Below are positions 1 to 10,418 of a DNA stretch of 64,000 nt, piece after piece (positions within the stretch are counted from its first letter, which is position 1; each line of letters begins with the position of its first letter). The position numbers were made by a program, and so were the translations under genes. The notes beneath the pieces are model-generated. The model did not search any database. It was not told the DNA's origin and saw only the letters and a program-made list of their open reading frames with translations. The stretch is taken from the NCBI RefSeq assembly GCF_011386835.1, contig NW_027052966.1:1-64000 (forward strand). The letters run 5' to 3'. Source of the stretch: Chrysemys picta bellii. Its lineage: Eukaryota > Chordata > Testudines > Emydidae.

Positions 1-682
1 AAATGAGGTCTCACCAGCACCGTATACAACGGAAGCAGGACCTCCTTATCCCTACTAGATATACCTCGCCTAATACATCCCAAGACCGCATTGGCTTTTT
101 TCACAGCCACGTCACATTGTCGACTCATAGTCATCCTGCGGTCTACAAGGACCCCTAGGTCCTTCTCCTCTTCCGTTACTTCTAACCAATGCGTCCCCAT
201 CTTGTAACTAAAATTGTTATTAATCATCCCCAAGTGCATCACCTTACACTTTTCACTATTAAATTTCATCTTATTTCTGACACTCCAATTCACAAGCTCA
301 TTCAAGTCTCCCTGCAGAATATCCCTATCCTCCTCCGAATTTGCAACTCCTCCCACCTTCGTATCATCCGCAAACTTTATCAGCCCACTCTTGCAATCGG
401 TTCCGAGGTCAGTTATAAATAGATTAAATAAAATGGGTCCCAAAACCGAACCTTGAGGCACTCCACTAGTAACCTCCCTCCAACCCGACAGTTCACCCTT
501 TAATACGACCCGCTGCATTCTCCCCATTAACCAATTCTTTATCCACCTCTGGATTTTCATATCGATCCCCATGTTTTCCAGTTTGACCAATAATTCCTCA
601 TGGGGTACAGTATCAAACGCTTTACTGAAATCTAGGTATATTAGGTCCACCGCATTTCCCTTATCTAATAAGTCCGTTACAT
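1..682 (-). mobile_element. CR1 LINE fragment, inverted 5' part (reverse transcriptase region)
   Basis: On the minus strand this stretch reads as a CR1 ORF2 segment with almost no breaks. It runs from a VTDLLDKGNAVDL-like segment near 680, through LDFSKAFDT and [11 protein letters not shown], to the RT box FADDTKVGG (about 350-380) and LVRPH at the very start of the window. CR1 ORF2 encodes an endonuclease plus reverse transcriptase used for target-primed insertion. The fragment is cut by the window edge. It meets the 3' tail of a CR1 in the opposite orientation at about 682, the arrangement expected from a twin-primed insertion. It belongs to a different CR1 lineage from those at 21.8 kb and 35.7 kb. 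Confidence 0.9.
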
Positions 683-762
683 GGTCCTGCCATGCGGGCA
701 GGGGACTGGACTCGATGACCTCTCGAGGTCCCTTCCGGTCCTAGAATCTATGAACGTATGAA
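683..762 (+). mobile_element. CR1 3' tail, sense orientation
   Basis: This is the typical CR1 3' end: a GGGGACTGGACTCGATGACC block, then CTCGAGGTCCCTTCC, ending in a degraded ATTCTATGA-type microsatellite (CTATGAACGTATGAA). It lies in sense just downstream of an inverted CR1 segment, so the two are probably one insertion. Unit sequence of the tandem array starts immediately after it. Confidence 0.85.
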
Positions 763-1006
763 AAAAACACTGTTCTCCACCCCCACCCAGGTTGGCCAGG
801 GAGGCGGCTCTAGCAGGGGGGGCAGGAGGGATTCTGGCAGCAGTGAAGTGGGTTGCGGGGAAGTTGAGATCTTGACCCAAGTCATCCCAGACACTAATGC
901 TAAGCCACAGGATGGCAGCATCTAGTGTCAGTGGAGTCCAAACACTATTTCAACCCCACAGTTTTCGATGAACTTCCCACAAGGAGAGGTGATGAGCACC
1001 CCCAGC

Positions 1007-1008
<2 letters not shown>

Positions 1009-1040
<32 letters not shown>
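1009..1040 (+). repeat. (CA)16 microsatellite of the array unit
   Basis: A pure CA tract sits between CCCAGCAA and CCACTCCTGGTGG. The same site in every array copy holds a CA tract of different length. Translated forwards it gives the false poly-Thr/His ORFs and backwards the poly-Cys/Val ORFs seen across the window. Confidence 0.95.
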
Positions 1041-1042
<2 letters not shown>

Positions 1043-1890
1043 ACTCCTGGTGGTGGGAGGGGAACAGGAGAAAGGACAAAAGAAGTAAGAGATGAAGAGA
1101 AAGGAAGGAGGGATGGAGGAAAAGGTAAAACGAAAAGGACAACCCTAATGTCCCCAGTGATTCTATGGCACAAAATCCAAGGGAGGGATTAAAATTCTGC
1201 CATCTTAAACTAGTGTTTTCCATGCCTAGAATTCAGCTGGCACCAGATGGATCAGACTGAGCAGGTTCCAAAACCTCTTGGAGGCTCTTACTTTCTAAAC
1301 AGGGATGTCTGTTTTCTAGTAAAATCAGTAAAGTGCCGGATGATGCGGAGCTGGTGCATCCCTTTGGCCGTGAGGTCCTCCTCCTGCAAGGGAACGAGAA
1401 CCTGTCAGAGACTCAAATGCCCCGAGGAATTAGGGGCAATTAAGGACACCTGGAACCAGCAGTATTTACACCCAGCACCTGCCCACCACTGAGGGATGAA
1501 TTCACCTCCTGAACCCCAGAATGGAGTCGTCTACTCCTTTCTAGTAATCTCCAGTGCCAACCCCCGTCCTTGTAGGGTGAGCTCCTGCTACCTCCCCCTC
1601 AGTGCCCTTGACAGCTGTTCTACCTCCAAACCACAGCTCAAGTTATCAGAACCCTCTTCTCCACCCCCACCCAGGTTGGCCAGGGAGGCGGCTCTAGCAG
1701 GGGGGGCAGGTGGGATTCTGGCAGCAGTGAAGTGGGTTGCGGGGAGGTTGAGATCTTGCCCCAAGTCATCCCAGACACTAATGCTAAACCACACGATGGC
1801 AGCATCTAGTGTCAGTGGAGTCCAAGCACTATTTCAACCATACAGTTTTGGATCAACTCCCAACAAGGGGAGGTGAAGAGCACCCCCAGC

Positions 1891-1892
<2 letters not shown>

Positions 1893-1928
<36 letters not shown>
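1893..1928 (+). repeat. (CA)n tract ending in TATA
   Basis: A CA run of 32 bases is followed by TATA. The allele at 42986-43015 has the same CA-to-TA structure, so these two unit copies (around 1500-2300 and 42590-43420) share a recent ancestor. Confidence 0.9.
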
Positions 1929-1929
<1 letters not shown>

Positions 1930-4821
1930 CACTCCTGGTGGTGGGAGGGGAACAAGAGAAAGGACAAAAGAAGTAAGAGATGAAGAGAAAGGAAGGAGGG
2001 ATGGAGGAAAAGGTAAAACGAAAAGGACAAACCCTAATGTCCCCAGTGATTCTACCAGACAAAATTACAGGGAGGGATTAAAATTCTGCCACCTTGAACT
2101 AGTGTTTTCCATGCCTAGAATTCAGCTGGCACCAGATGGATCAGACTGAGCAGGTTCCAAAACCTCTTGGAGGCTCTTACTTTCTAAACAGGGATGTCTG
2201 TTTTCTAGTAAAATCAGTAAAAGGAAAGGAGACAACTCGAAAGAGGCTCCTGCTCTCACTCAAATACGTAAATCCTAATACTCTCAGTCCTCAAGAGAAA
2301 CCTCGAGAAGGAGACTTGCTGAAGCAAAGCCACAGGGGTCTCTGAGGTTTCCCTGGCCATGCGCCCCTGTCCTGCCTCGCTGATGGCAGCATCTCTCTCT
2401 GAGGTTACCACCTCCCTAACACCTTTGACCAATATGCTGAGGTCCTGCAAAAGACCTTTGTGATATCACTGCCACCAATCAAACCCTTAAGTGCTAATGT
2501 CCTGCTGCTGGCCTGACACTATGAAGGTTTGAGCTACTCTCTGTGGATCACCCCACTCAATGCGTCTTCATTCTAGGAAGCAAGCCGGCTAGACAGTAAA
2601 ACATCAGAGGCTGCTCCCAATGCTACACTCAGTGTTTCCAAAATTAGTAGACTTTATGGCCACAAGAGACCTTTAGAGCATCTAATCTAAGCCCCTGCAT
2701 ATCATAGGCTTCCTGTATAGTACAATAGTTACTCTTTGGGCACACACATTCCAGAAAGGCATCTAGTCTTCATTCAATGACATCAAGAGATGGAGAATCC
2801 ACCACTTTCCCTTTTAGTGAGTGCCAGGGGGTTCCATTTCCCCTTCCACTAGCACCCCATTTACAGTGAGCCAGAGCAGTACCTGCAACAGGGAGTGGGA
2901 GTTGCTGATGTCCACAGAGGCACAGCCCTTGCAGTGTCAACTTCCCACAAGGGGAGGTGAAGAGCACCCCCAGCAACACACACACACACACACACACACC
3001 ACTCCTGGTGGTGGGAGGGGAACAAGAGAAAGCAAGGAGGGATGGAGGAAAAGGTAAATCGAAAAGGACAAACCCTAATGTCCCCAGTGATTCTACGGCA
3101 CAAAATCCCAGGTGGGCTATAAAATTCTGCCACCTTGAACTAGGGTTTTCCATGCCTAGAATTCAGCTGGCACCAGATGGATCAGACTGCAGACTGAGCA
3201 GGTTAAAAACCTCTCCAAGGTTCTTACCTTCTCAACAGGCACGTCTCTTTTCTAGTAAAATCAATAAAAGGAGAAACTCGAAAGAGGTTCCTCCTCGCAC
3301 TCACATACTTGAACCCTAATACTCTCTGAGTCCTAAAAAGGGAGACCTCGAGAAGGAGACTTGCTAAAGCAAAGCCAAAGGGGTCTCTGAGGTTTCCCTG
3401 GCCCTGCGCTCCTGTCCTGCCTGGCTGATGTCAGCATCTCTCTCTCAGGTAACCACCTCCCTAACACCTTTGACCCATAGGCTGAGGTCCAGGATAAGGC
3501 CTTTGTGATATCACTGCCACACCCAACCAAACCCTAAAGTGCTAATGTCCTGCTACTGGCCTGACACTTTGAAGGTTTGAGCTACTCTCTGTGGATCACC
3601 CCACTCAATGCATCCTCATTCTAGGAAGCAAGCGGGCTAGACAGTAAAACATCAGAGGCTGCTCCCAATGCTACACTCAGTGTTTCCAAAAGTAGGAGAC
3701 TTTCTGGCCAGAAGAGACCTTTACAGCATCTCATCTAACCCGCTGCATATCATAGGCTTCCAGTATAGTACTATAGTTACTCTTTGGGCACACACATTCC
3801 AGAAAGGCATATAGTCTTCATTCAATGACATCAAGAGATGGAGAATCCACCACTTTCCCTTTTAGTGAGGGCCAGGGGGCTCCATTTCCCTTCCACTAGC
3901 TCGCCATTTACAAGGAGACAGAGCAGTACCTGCAGCAGGGAGCGGGAGTTGCTGAAGGCCTCAGAGGAACAGCCCCTGCAGTGTCTCAGGCACCTGGCGC
4001 AAGTGCCGGATGATGCGGAGCTGGTGCATCACTTTGGCCGTGACGTCCTCCTGCTGCAAGGGAACGAGAACCTGTCAGAGACTCAAAGGTCCCGAGGAAT
4101 CAGGGGGAATTAAGGGCACCTGGAACCAGCAGTATTTAAACTGACTACCTGCCCACCACTGAGGGATGAATTCACCTCCTGAACCCCAGAATGGAGTCTT
4201 CTTGTCCTTTCTAGTAACCTCCAGTGCCAACCCACCACCTTGTAGGGTGAGCTCCTGCTACCTCCCCCTCAGTACCCTTGACAGCTGTTCCACATCCAAA
4301 CCACAGCTCAAGTTATCAGAACCCTCTTCTGCACCCCCAACCAGGTTGGGCATCGAGGCGGCTCTAGCGGGGGGGCAGGAGGGATGCTGCCAGAAGTGAA
4401 GTGGGTTGCGGGGAGGTTGAGATCTTGCCCCAAGTCATCCCAGACACTAATGCTAAGCCACAGGATGGCAGCATCTAGTGTCAGTGGAGTCCAAGCACTA
4501 TTTCAACCATACAGTTTTGGATGAACTCCCCACAAGGGGAGGTGAAGAGCACCCCCAGCAACACACACACCACTCCTGGAGGTGGGAGGGGAACAAGAGA
4601 AAGGACAAAAGAAGTAAGAGATGAAGAGAAAGGAAGGAGGGATGGAGGAAAAGGTAAAACGAAAAGGACAAACCCTAGTGTCCCCAGTGATTCCACGGGA
4701 CAAAATTCCAGGGAGGGAATAAAATTCTGCCACCTTAAACTACTGTTTTCCATGCCGAGAATTCAGCTGGCACCAGATGGATCAGACTGAGCAGGTTCCA
4801 AAACCTCTTGGAGGCTCTTAC

Positions 4822-5074
4822 CTTCTAATTTTCAAGTAAAATCAGTAAAAGGAAAGGAGAAAACTCGAAAGAGGCTCCTGCTCGCACTCACATACGTCAA
4901 CCCTAACACTCTCTCAGTCCTCAAGAGAAACCTCGAGAAGGAGACTTGCTGAAGCAAAGCCACAGGGGTCTCTGAGGTTTCCCTGGTCGTAAGCCCCTGT
5001 CCTGCCTCGCTGATGGCAGCATCTCTCTCTGCGGTTACCACCTGCCTAACACCTTTGACCAATATGCTGAGGTC
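4822..5074 (-). other. Exon-like segment 2 of the array unit (representative copy)
   Basis: Read on the minus strand, a polypyrimidine-poor but clear acceptor CTTTTGCAG precedes GACCTCAGC at 5074. A strong donor AAG|GTAAGAGCC follows at 4822-4820. Between them one frame stays open for about 80 codons (begins DLSILVKGVR, includes ETSETPVALLQQVSFSR) and ends near the donor. Equivalent segments lie in most units (about 2230-2455, 18420-18680, 33548-33823, 50488-50750). I do not recognise the protein. It could be an amplified exon or a chance open frame in a repeat. Confidence 0.3.
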
Positions 5075-5512
5075 CTGCAAAAGACCTTTGTGATATCACT
5101 GCCACCAATCAAACCCTTAAGTGCTAATGTCCTGCTGCTGGCCTGACACTATGAAGGTTTGAGCTACGCTCTGTGGATCACCCCACTCAATGCGTCTTCA
5201 TTCTAGGAAGCAAGTGGGCTAGACAGTAAAACATCAGAGGCTGCTCCCAATGCTACACTCAGTGTTTCCAAAATTAGTAGACTTTATGGCCACAAGAGAC
5301 CTTTAGAGCATCTCATCTAACCCCCTCCATATCATAGGCTTCCAGTATAGTACAATAGTTACTTTTTGGGCACACACATTCCAGAAAGGCATCTAGTCTT
5401 CATTCAATGACATCAAGAGATGGAGAATTAACCACTTTCCCTTTTAGTGAGTGCCAGGGGGTTCCATTTCCCCTTGCACTAGCACCCCATTTACAGTGAG
5501 CCAGAGCAGTAC

Positions 5513-5636
5513 CTGCAGCAGGGAGTGGGAGTTGCTGATGTCCACAGAGGCACAGCCCCTGCAATGTCTCAGGCACATGGCGTAAGTGCCGGATGATGCG
5601 GAGCTGGTGCATCCCTTTGGCCGTGAGGTCCTCCTC
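5513..5636 (-). other. Exon-like segment 1 of the array unit (representative copy)
   Basis: On the minus strand a good acceptor (TCGTTCCCTTGCAG) and a good donor (CTGCAG|GTACTG) bound 124 nt. One frame starts EEDLTAKGMHQLRIIRHLR and continues PETLQGLCL; most other copies hold a stop after that. The acceptor and donor dinucleotides are kept in nearly all copies, for example at 14060-14185, 17665-17790, 40845-40975 and 52825-52955. It could be a duplicated exon of a host gene on the minus strand. The gene is not recognised and no neighbouring promoter or first exon is seen. Confidence 0.3.
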
Positions 5637-6080
5637 CTGCAAGGGAACGAGAACCTGTCAGAGACTCAAATGCCCCGAGGAATCAGGGGCAATTAAGGAC
5701 ACCTGAAACCAGCAGTATTTACATCCAGCACCTGCCCACCACTGAGGGATGAATTCACCTCCTGAACCCCAGAATGGAGTCGTCTTCTCCTTTCTAGTAA
5801 TCTTCAGTGCCAACCCCCGTCCTTGTAGGGTGAGCTCCTGCTACCTCCCCCTCAGTGCCCTTGACAGCTGTTCCACCTCCAAACCACAGCTCAAGTTATC
5901 AGAACCCTCTTCTCCACCCCCACCCAGGTTGGCCAGGGAGGCGGCTCTAGCAGGGGGGGCAGGTGGGATTCTGGCAGCAGTGAAGTGGGTTGCGGGGAGG
6001 TTGAGATCTTGCCCCAAGTCATCCAAAACACTAATGCTAAACCACACGATGGCAGCATCTAGTGTCAGTGGAGTCCAAGC

Positions 6081-7451
6081 ACCAAGACCGAAACAAAGAA
6101 GTCATTAAGCATCTCCGCCATTTCCAAGTTTCCTGTTACAGTTTCTCCCTCTTCACTAAGCAGTGGGCCTACCCTGTCTTTGGTCTTCCTCTTGCTTCTA
6201 ATGTATTGATAAAAAGTCTTCTTGTTTCCCTTTATTCCCGTAGCTAGTTTGAGCTCATTTTGTGCCTTTGCCTTTCTAATCTTGCCCCTGCATTCCTGTG
6301 TTGTTTGCCTATATTCATCCTTTGTAATCTGTCCCAGTTTCCATTTTTTATATGACTCCTTTTTATTTTTTAGATCATGCAAGATCTCATGGTTAAGCCA
6401 AGGTGGTCTTTTGCCACATTTTCTATCTTTCCTAACCAGCGGAATAGTTTGCTTTTGGGCCCTTAATAGTGTCCCTTTGAAAAACTGCCAACTCTCCTCA
6501 GTTGTTTTTCCCCTCAGTCTTGATTCCCATGGGACCTTACCTATCAGCTCTCTGAGCTTACCAAAATCTGCCTTCCTGAAATCCATTGTCTCTATTTTGC
6601 TGTTCTCCCTTCTACCCTTCCTTAGAATTGCAAACTCTATGATTTCATGATCACTTTCACCCAGGCTGCCTTCTACTTTCAAATTCTCAACGAGTTCCTC
6701 CCTATTTGTTAAAATCAAGTCTAGAACAGCTTCCCCCCAGTAGCTTTTTCAACCTTCTGAAATAAAAAGTTGTCTCCAATGCAGTCCAGGAATTTGTTGG
6801 ATAGTCTGTGCCCGCTGTGTTATTTTCCCAACATATAGCCGGATAGTTGAAGTCCCCCATCACCACCAAATCTTGGGCTTTGGATGATTTTGTTAGTTGC
6901 TTAAAAAAAGCCTCATCCACCTCTTCCACCTGGTTAGGTGGCCTGTAGTAGACTCCTAGCATGACATCTCCCTTGTTTTTTACCCCTTTTAGCCTAACCC
7001 AGAGACTCTCAACACTTCCGTCTCCTATGTCCATCTCTACCTCAGTCCAAGTGTGTACATTTTTAATATACAAGGCAACACCTCCTCCCTTTTTCCCCTC
7101 TCTATCCTTCCTGAGCAAGCTGTACCCATCCACACCAACATTCCAATCACGTGTATTATCCCACCAAGTTTCAGTGATGCCAACAATGTCATAGTTGTAT
7201 TTATTTATTAGCACTTCCAGTTCTTCCTGCTTATTCCCCATACTTCTCACATTTGTATATAGGCATCTAAGATACTGGTTTGATCTTTCCTCCCAGTTTT
7301 GTCCTGACCCTCCTTTCCCTCTGACAATATAGCCCACACTCCCTCTCGTTTTTGACCCATCTCCCCGGTCTCCATGTTCCCCACTTACCTGTGGGCTTTG
7401 CTCACCTGTCCCCGTCGAACCTAGTTTAAAGCCCTCCTCACTAGGTGGTGA
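6081..7451 (-). mobile_element. CR1 LINE fragment, endonuclease and RT N-terminal part
   Basis: The minus strand encodes the 5' half of a CR1 ORF2. From about 7440 downward come the end of ORF1 (LVRRALN-type sequence, here CTAGTTTAAAGCCC on the + strand), the YLRCLYTN block, the endonuclease motifs ITETWWDN and MGDFNYP, and the [10 protein letters not shown] linker. It breaks off at MLNDFFVSV, before the RT catalytic boxes. One frame change falls at about 6740, in the [11 protein letters not shown] region. It lacks a 3' end, so it was not left by simple target-primed insertion. It is fused directly to unit DNA at 6080 and to the (CA)n tract at 7451. It is the same lineage as the copies at 21787 and 59649. 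Confidence 0.9.
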
Positions 7452-8143
7452 AACACACACACACACACCACTCCTGGTGGTGAAAGGGGAACAGGAGAAA
7501 GGACAAAAGAAGTAAGAGATGAAGAGAAAGGAAGGAGGGATGGAGGAAAAGGTAAAACGAAAAGGACAAACCGTAATGTCCCCAGTGATTCTACGGCACA
7601 AAATCCCAGGGAGGGAATAAAATTCTGCCATCAGATCCATTCTGGATCAGACTGAGCAGGTTCCAAAACCTCTTGGAGGCTCTTACCTTCTAAATAGGGA
7701 CGTCTGTTTTCTAGTAAAATCCGTCAAAAGGAAAGGACAAAACTCGAAAGAGGCTCCTGCTCACACTCACATACGTCAACCCTAACACTCTCTCAGTCCT
7801 CAAAGAGAGACCTCGAGAAGGAGACTTGCTGAAGCAAAGCCACAGGGGTCTCTGAGGTTTCCCTGGCCCTGTGCTCCTGTCCTGCCAGGCTGATGTCAGC
7901 ATCTCTCTCGGAGGTCACCACCTCCCTAACACCTTTGACCAATAGGCTGACGTCCTGCAAAAGGCCTTTGTGATATCACTGCCACACCCACCCTTCCCCG
8001 GAAGTGCTAATGTCCTGTTGCTGGGCTGACACTTTGAAGGTTTCAGCTACTCTCTGTGGATCACCCCACTCAATGCCTGTTCATTCTAGGAAGCAAGCCG
8101 GCTAGACAGTAAAACATCAGAGGCTGCTCCCAATGCTACACAT
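7452..8143 (+). repeat. Tandem array block 2
   Basis: Array unit from the (CA)n tract (7453-7468) to CCAATGCTACAC at 8142. It closely follows the unit at 51.87-52.57 kb, sharing TGGTGAAAGGGGAACAGG and the CTCTCGGAGGTCACC variant. The Harbinger element begins at its end and the unit resumes at 13801 (TCAGTGTTTCC). Confidence 0.85.
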
Positions 8144-8181
8144 GGGCCTGGTCTACACTACGGGTTTAGGTCGACTTTAGC
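8144..8181 (+). repeat. Harbinger left terminal inverted repeat
   Basis: It pairs with 13763-13800. The two share GGG, the 12-bp core GTCTACACTACG and a diverged inner part (TTTAGGTCGACTTTA against ATTAGTTCGAATTTA). It is the expected transposase binding and cleavage end. Confidence 0.85.
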
Positions 8182-8529
8182 GGCGTTAAACCGAATTAAG
8201 CCTGGACACGTCCACACAACGAAGCCCTTTCTTTCGACTTAAAGGGTCCTTTAAACCGGTTTCTTTACACCACCTCTGACGAGGGGATTAGCGATAAAAC
8301 CGGTCTTTGCGGGTCGGAATTGGGGTAGTGTGGACGGAATTCGACGTTATTGGCCTCCGGTAGCTATCCCACAGTGCTTCATTGTGACCGCTCTGGACAG
8401 CACTCTCAACTCAGATGCACTGACCAGGTAGACAGGAAAAGACCAGCGAAGGTTTGAATTTCATTTCCTGTTTGCCCAGCGTGGAGAGCACAGGTGACCC
8501 CGCAGAGCTCATCAGCACAGGTAACCGTG

Positions 8530-10169
8530 ATGGAGTCCTCCCAGGATCGCAAAAGAGCTCCAGCATGGACCGAACGGGAGGTATGAGATCTGCTCGCCAT
8601 ATGGGGAGATGAAGCAGTGATAGCTGAACTCCGTAGCAGTAAAAGAAATGGAAAAGTATTAGAAAAGATCTCCAAGGCCATGAAGGACCGAGGCCATAAC
8701 AGGGACACACAGCAGTGCCGCGTGAAAATTAAGGAGCTACGGCAAGCTTACCACAAAGCCAGAGAAGCAAACGGAAGGTCCGGGGCAGAGCCGCAAACTT
8801 GCCGCTACTACGCGGAGCTGCATGCGATCCTAGGGGGTGCAGCCACCACTACCCCAACCGTGTGCTATGACTCTCTCACTGGAGAAACACACAGGGAAGA
8901 CGGTTCAGGGAACGAGGAAGATGACGATGGAGGTACTGTAGGTAGCTCACAGCAGCAAGGAAGCGGAGAAACCGGTTTCCCCAACAGCCAGGATATGTTT
9001 GTGACCCTGGACCTGGAACCAGTAACCCCCGAACTCACCCAAGACCCTCAGGGCACACAGGAGACCTCTGGTGAGTGTAACTTTGTAACTATTTGTAAAC
9101 ATTACAAAAAAAAAGCAAGCGTGTTTAATGATTACTTTGCCCTGGCAATCGCGGCCAGTACATCTACTGGAAAAGTCTGTTAACGTGTATGGGGATGGAG
9201 CGGAAATCCTCCAGGGACATCTCCAGAAAGCTCTCCTGGTTGAAATGGGGTGATTTTATTAAGGGGACATTCAGAGGCGCCCGTTCCTGCTCTTCTGACC
9301 AGAAATGTTCCCCGCTGTTAACCACGCGGTGGGGGGAGGGGTGAAGTGATCATCCCAGAGAATCGTGTGTGTGTGTGTGTGGGGGGGGTTTACTTGTGTT
9401 TGTGCCGCATGTTAACCGGGAAACCACAGCCCCCTCCTTTTACATTGAAACCCCATTTTAAATGGACAACCCAATTCATCCTTGATATGGGAAATGCGCT
9501 GCTGTTTGCAACCTTTCCCGCATGTTAAGAAGGTTAAAAAAGCCAAAACACTGTGGCCTACGATGGCTGCCTGCAAGCCGAAATATGCGACCTTGTAATG
9601 AAAGAGTGTACCCATTGTTCTCTAAAATGTGTCTTTTTTAACCACCTCTCCCTTCTCCTCCGCCAGCTGCAAATGTTTCTCCTTCGCAGAGGCTCGTGAA
9701 CATTAGAAAGAGAAAACGTAGGACGAGGGACGAGATGTTCACGGAGCTCCAGATGTCCGCCCAGGCTGATAGAGCACAGCAAAATGCGTGGAGGCAGTCA
9801 ATGACGGAGATGAGAAAAGCCCAATATGAACGAGAGGAGAGGTGGCGGGCTGAATCGCGGGAAGAACAGAGCAAGTGGCGGGCTGAAGACAATAGGTGGC
9901 GTCAGCTTGCAGACAGACGGCAAGAGGCAATGCTCCGTCTGCTGGAGCATCAAACTGATATGCTCGAGCGTATGGTTGAGTTGCAGGAAAGGCAGCAGGA
10001 GCAGAGACCGCCGCTACAGCCCCTGTGTAACCAACAGCCCTCCTCCCCAAGTTCCATAGCCTCCTCACCCAGACGCCCAAGAACGCGGTGGGGGGGCCTC
10101 CGTCCACCCAGTCACTCCACCCCAGATGATCGCCCAAGCATCAGAAGGCTGGCCTTCAATAAGAGTTAA
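8530..10169 (+). pseudogene. Harbinger Myb/SANT-like DNA-binding protein gene, two exons, one nonsense codon
   Basis: Exon 1 is 8530-9070, starting at ATG in ATGGAGTCCTCC. Donor GTGAGT is at 9071 and acceptor CCGCCAG at 9660-9666; exon 2 runs 9667-10169, and the reading frame is kept across the junction. Residues from about 10 to 95 form a trihelix/Myb-SANT domain (WTEREV, DLLAIWGDEAV, CRVKIKELRQAYHKAREAN). A low-complexity acidic/Ser-Thr stretch follows. Exon 2 encodes a basic patch (RKRKRRTRDEMF) and a long charged coiled-coil-like helix rich in E, R, Q and W. In PIF/Harbinger elements this protein helps import the transposase and recruit it to the ends. Codon 19 is TGA (8584-8586), inside the first helix, so the full product is not made. 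Translation could restart downstream but would lose the first tryptophan helix. Poly(A) signal AATAAA is at 10262. Confidence 0.85.
9071..9666 (+). other. Intron of the Harbinger Myb-like gene
   Basis: The intron is 596 bp, GT...AG, with a pyrimidine-rich end (CTCTCCCTTCTCCTCCGCCAG). It contains a short (GT)n/G-run tract at 9367-9388. Nothing else is recognisable inside. Confidence 0.75.
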
Positions 10170-10261
10170 AGTTTTAAAATGCAGTGTGTCCTTTTCCATC
10201 CCTCCTCCCCCACCCATCCCAGGCTACCTTGGCAATTATCCCCCTACCTCTGTAAGGAACT

Positions 10262-10267
10262 AATAAA
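10262..10267 (+). terminator. Poly(A) signal of the Myb-like gene
   Basis: AATAAA lies 93 bp after the stop codon of the Myb-like gene. Confidence 0.7.
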
Positions 10268-10295
10268 GAATGCATGAATGTTAAAAAAAAATGAC

Positions 10296-10301
10296 TTTAT
10301 T
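10296..10301 (-). terminator. Poly(A) signal of the transposase gene
   Basis: TTTATT on the + strand, AATAAA on the minus strand, lies 118 bp after the transposase stop. It is convergent with the + strand signal at 10262. Confidence 0.7.
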
Positions 10302-10366
10302 GCCTCTGCAAGCGGGAGGGGAGGGTGGGGTGGGGTGGTTGGTTTACAGGGAAGTAGAGTGAACCG

Positions 10367-10384
10367 GGTCGGGGGGGGGGGGTT
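10367..10384 (+). other. G-rich run in the transposase 3' UTR
   Basis: GGGTCGGGGGGGGGGGG lies between the two convergent genes, with further GGGG runs at 10321-10345. It could form a G-quadruplex on the + strand, equivalent to C-rich RNA in the transposase transcript. Confidence 0.4.
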
Positions 10385-10418
10385 TGGAGGGTTCATCAAG
10401 GAGAAACAAACAGAAGTT

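Larger units (their letters stand above)
763..6080 (+). repeat. Tandem array block 1 (about 3.3 copies of the ~1.5-1.6 kb unit)
   Basis: Landmarks recur: ATGAATTCACCTCCTG at 1497, 4167 and 5750; the GACATCAAGAGATGGAGAAT CR1 fossil at about 2780, 3830 and 5408; (CA)n at 1009, 1893, 2977 and 4562. The spacing from 3830 to 5408 gives one clean period of about 1.58 kb. Two internal deletion joins are visible: at about 1331, where the CTAGTAAAATCAGTAAA part runs straight into GTGCCGGATGATGCGG, and at about 2938, where the GCAGTGTC part runs into AACTTCCCACAAGG. The block ends where an inverted CR1 fragment begins. No convincing gene is present. Confidence 0.85.

Noticed and set aside
968..1192. 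Thr/His-rich and Val/Cys-rich open frames at each CA tract
   Set aside because: They are translations of (CA)n and (TG)n microsatellites.
1588..1794. Minus-strand 68-codon frame (SVWDDLGQDLNLP...) repeated in many units
   Set aside because: It starts and stops without splice or promoter context and I know no matching family. Noted only as part of the unit.
1496..1876. Recurrent + strand open frame starting MNSPPEPQNG in most units
   Set aside because: It recurs because the unit recurs. Length and C-terminus vary, it runs through a splice-like region of the opposite strand and into the CA tract, and it shows no domain or codon bias.
6222..6650. 142-codon frames antisense to CR1 ORF2 (also 22607-23035, 60471-60899)
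   Set aside because: They are mirror frames of CR1 coding sequence and appear at the same place in each CR1 copy.
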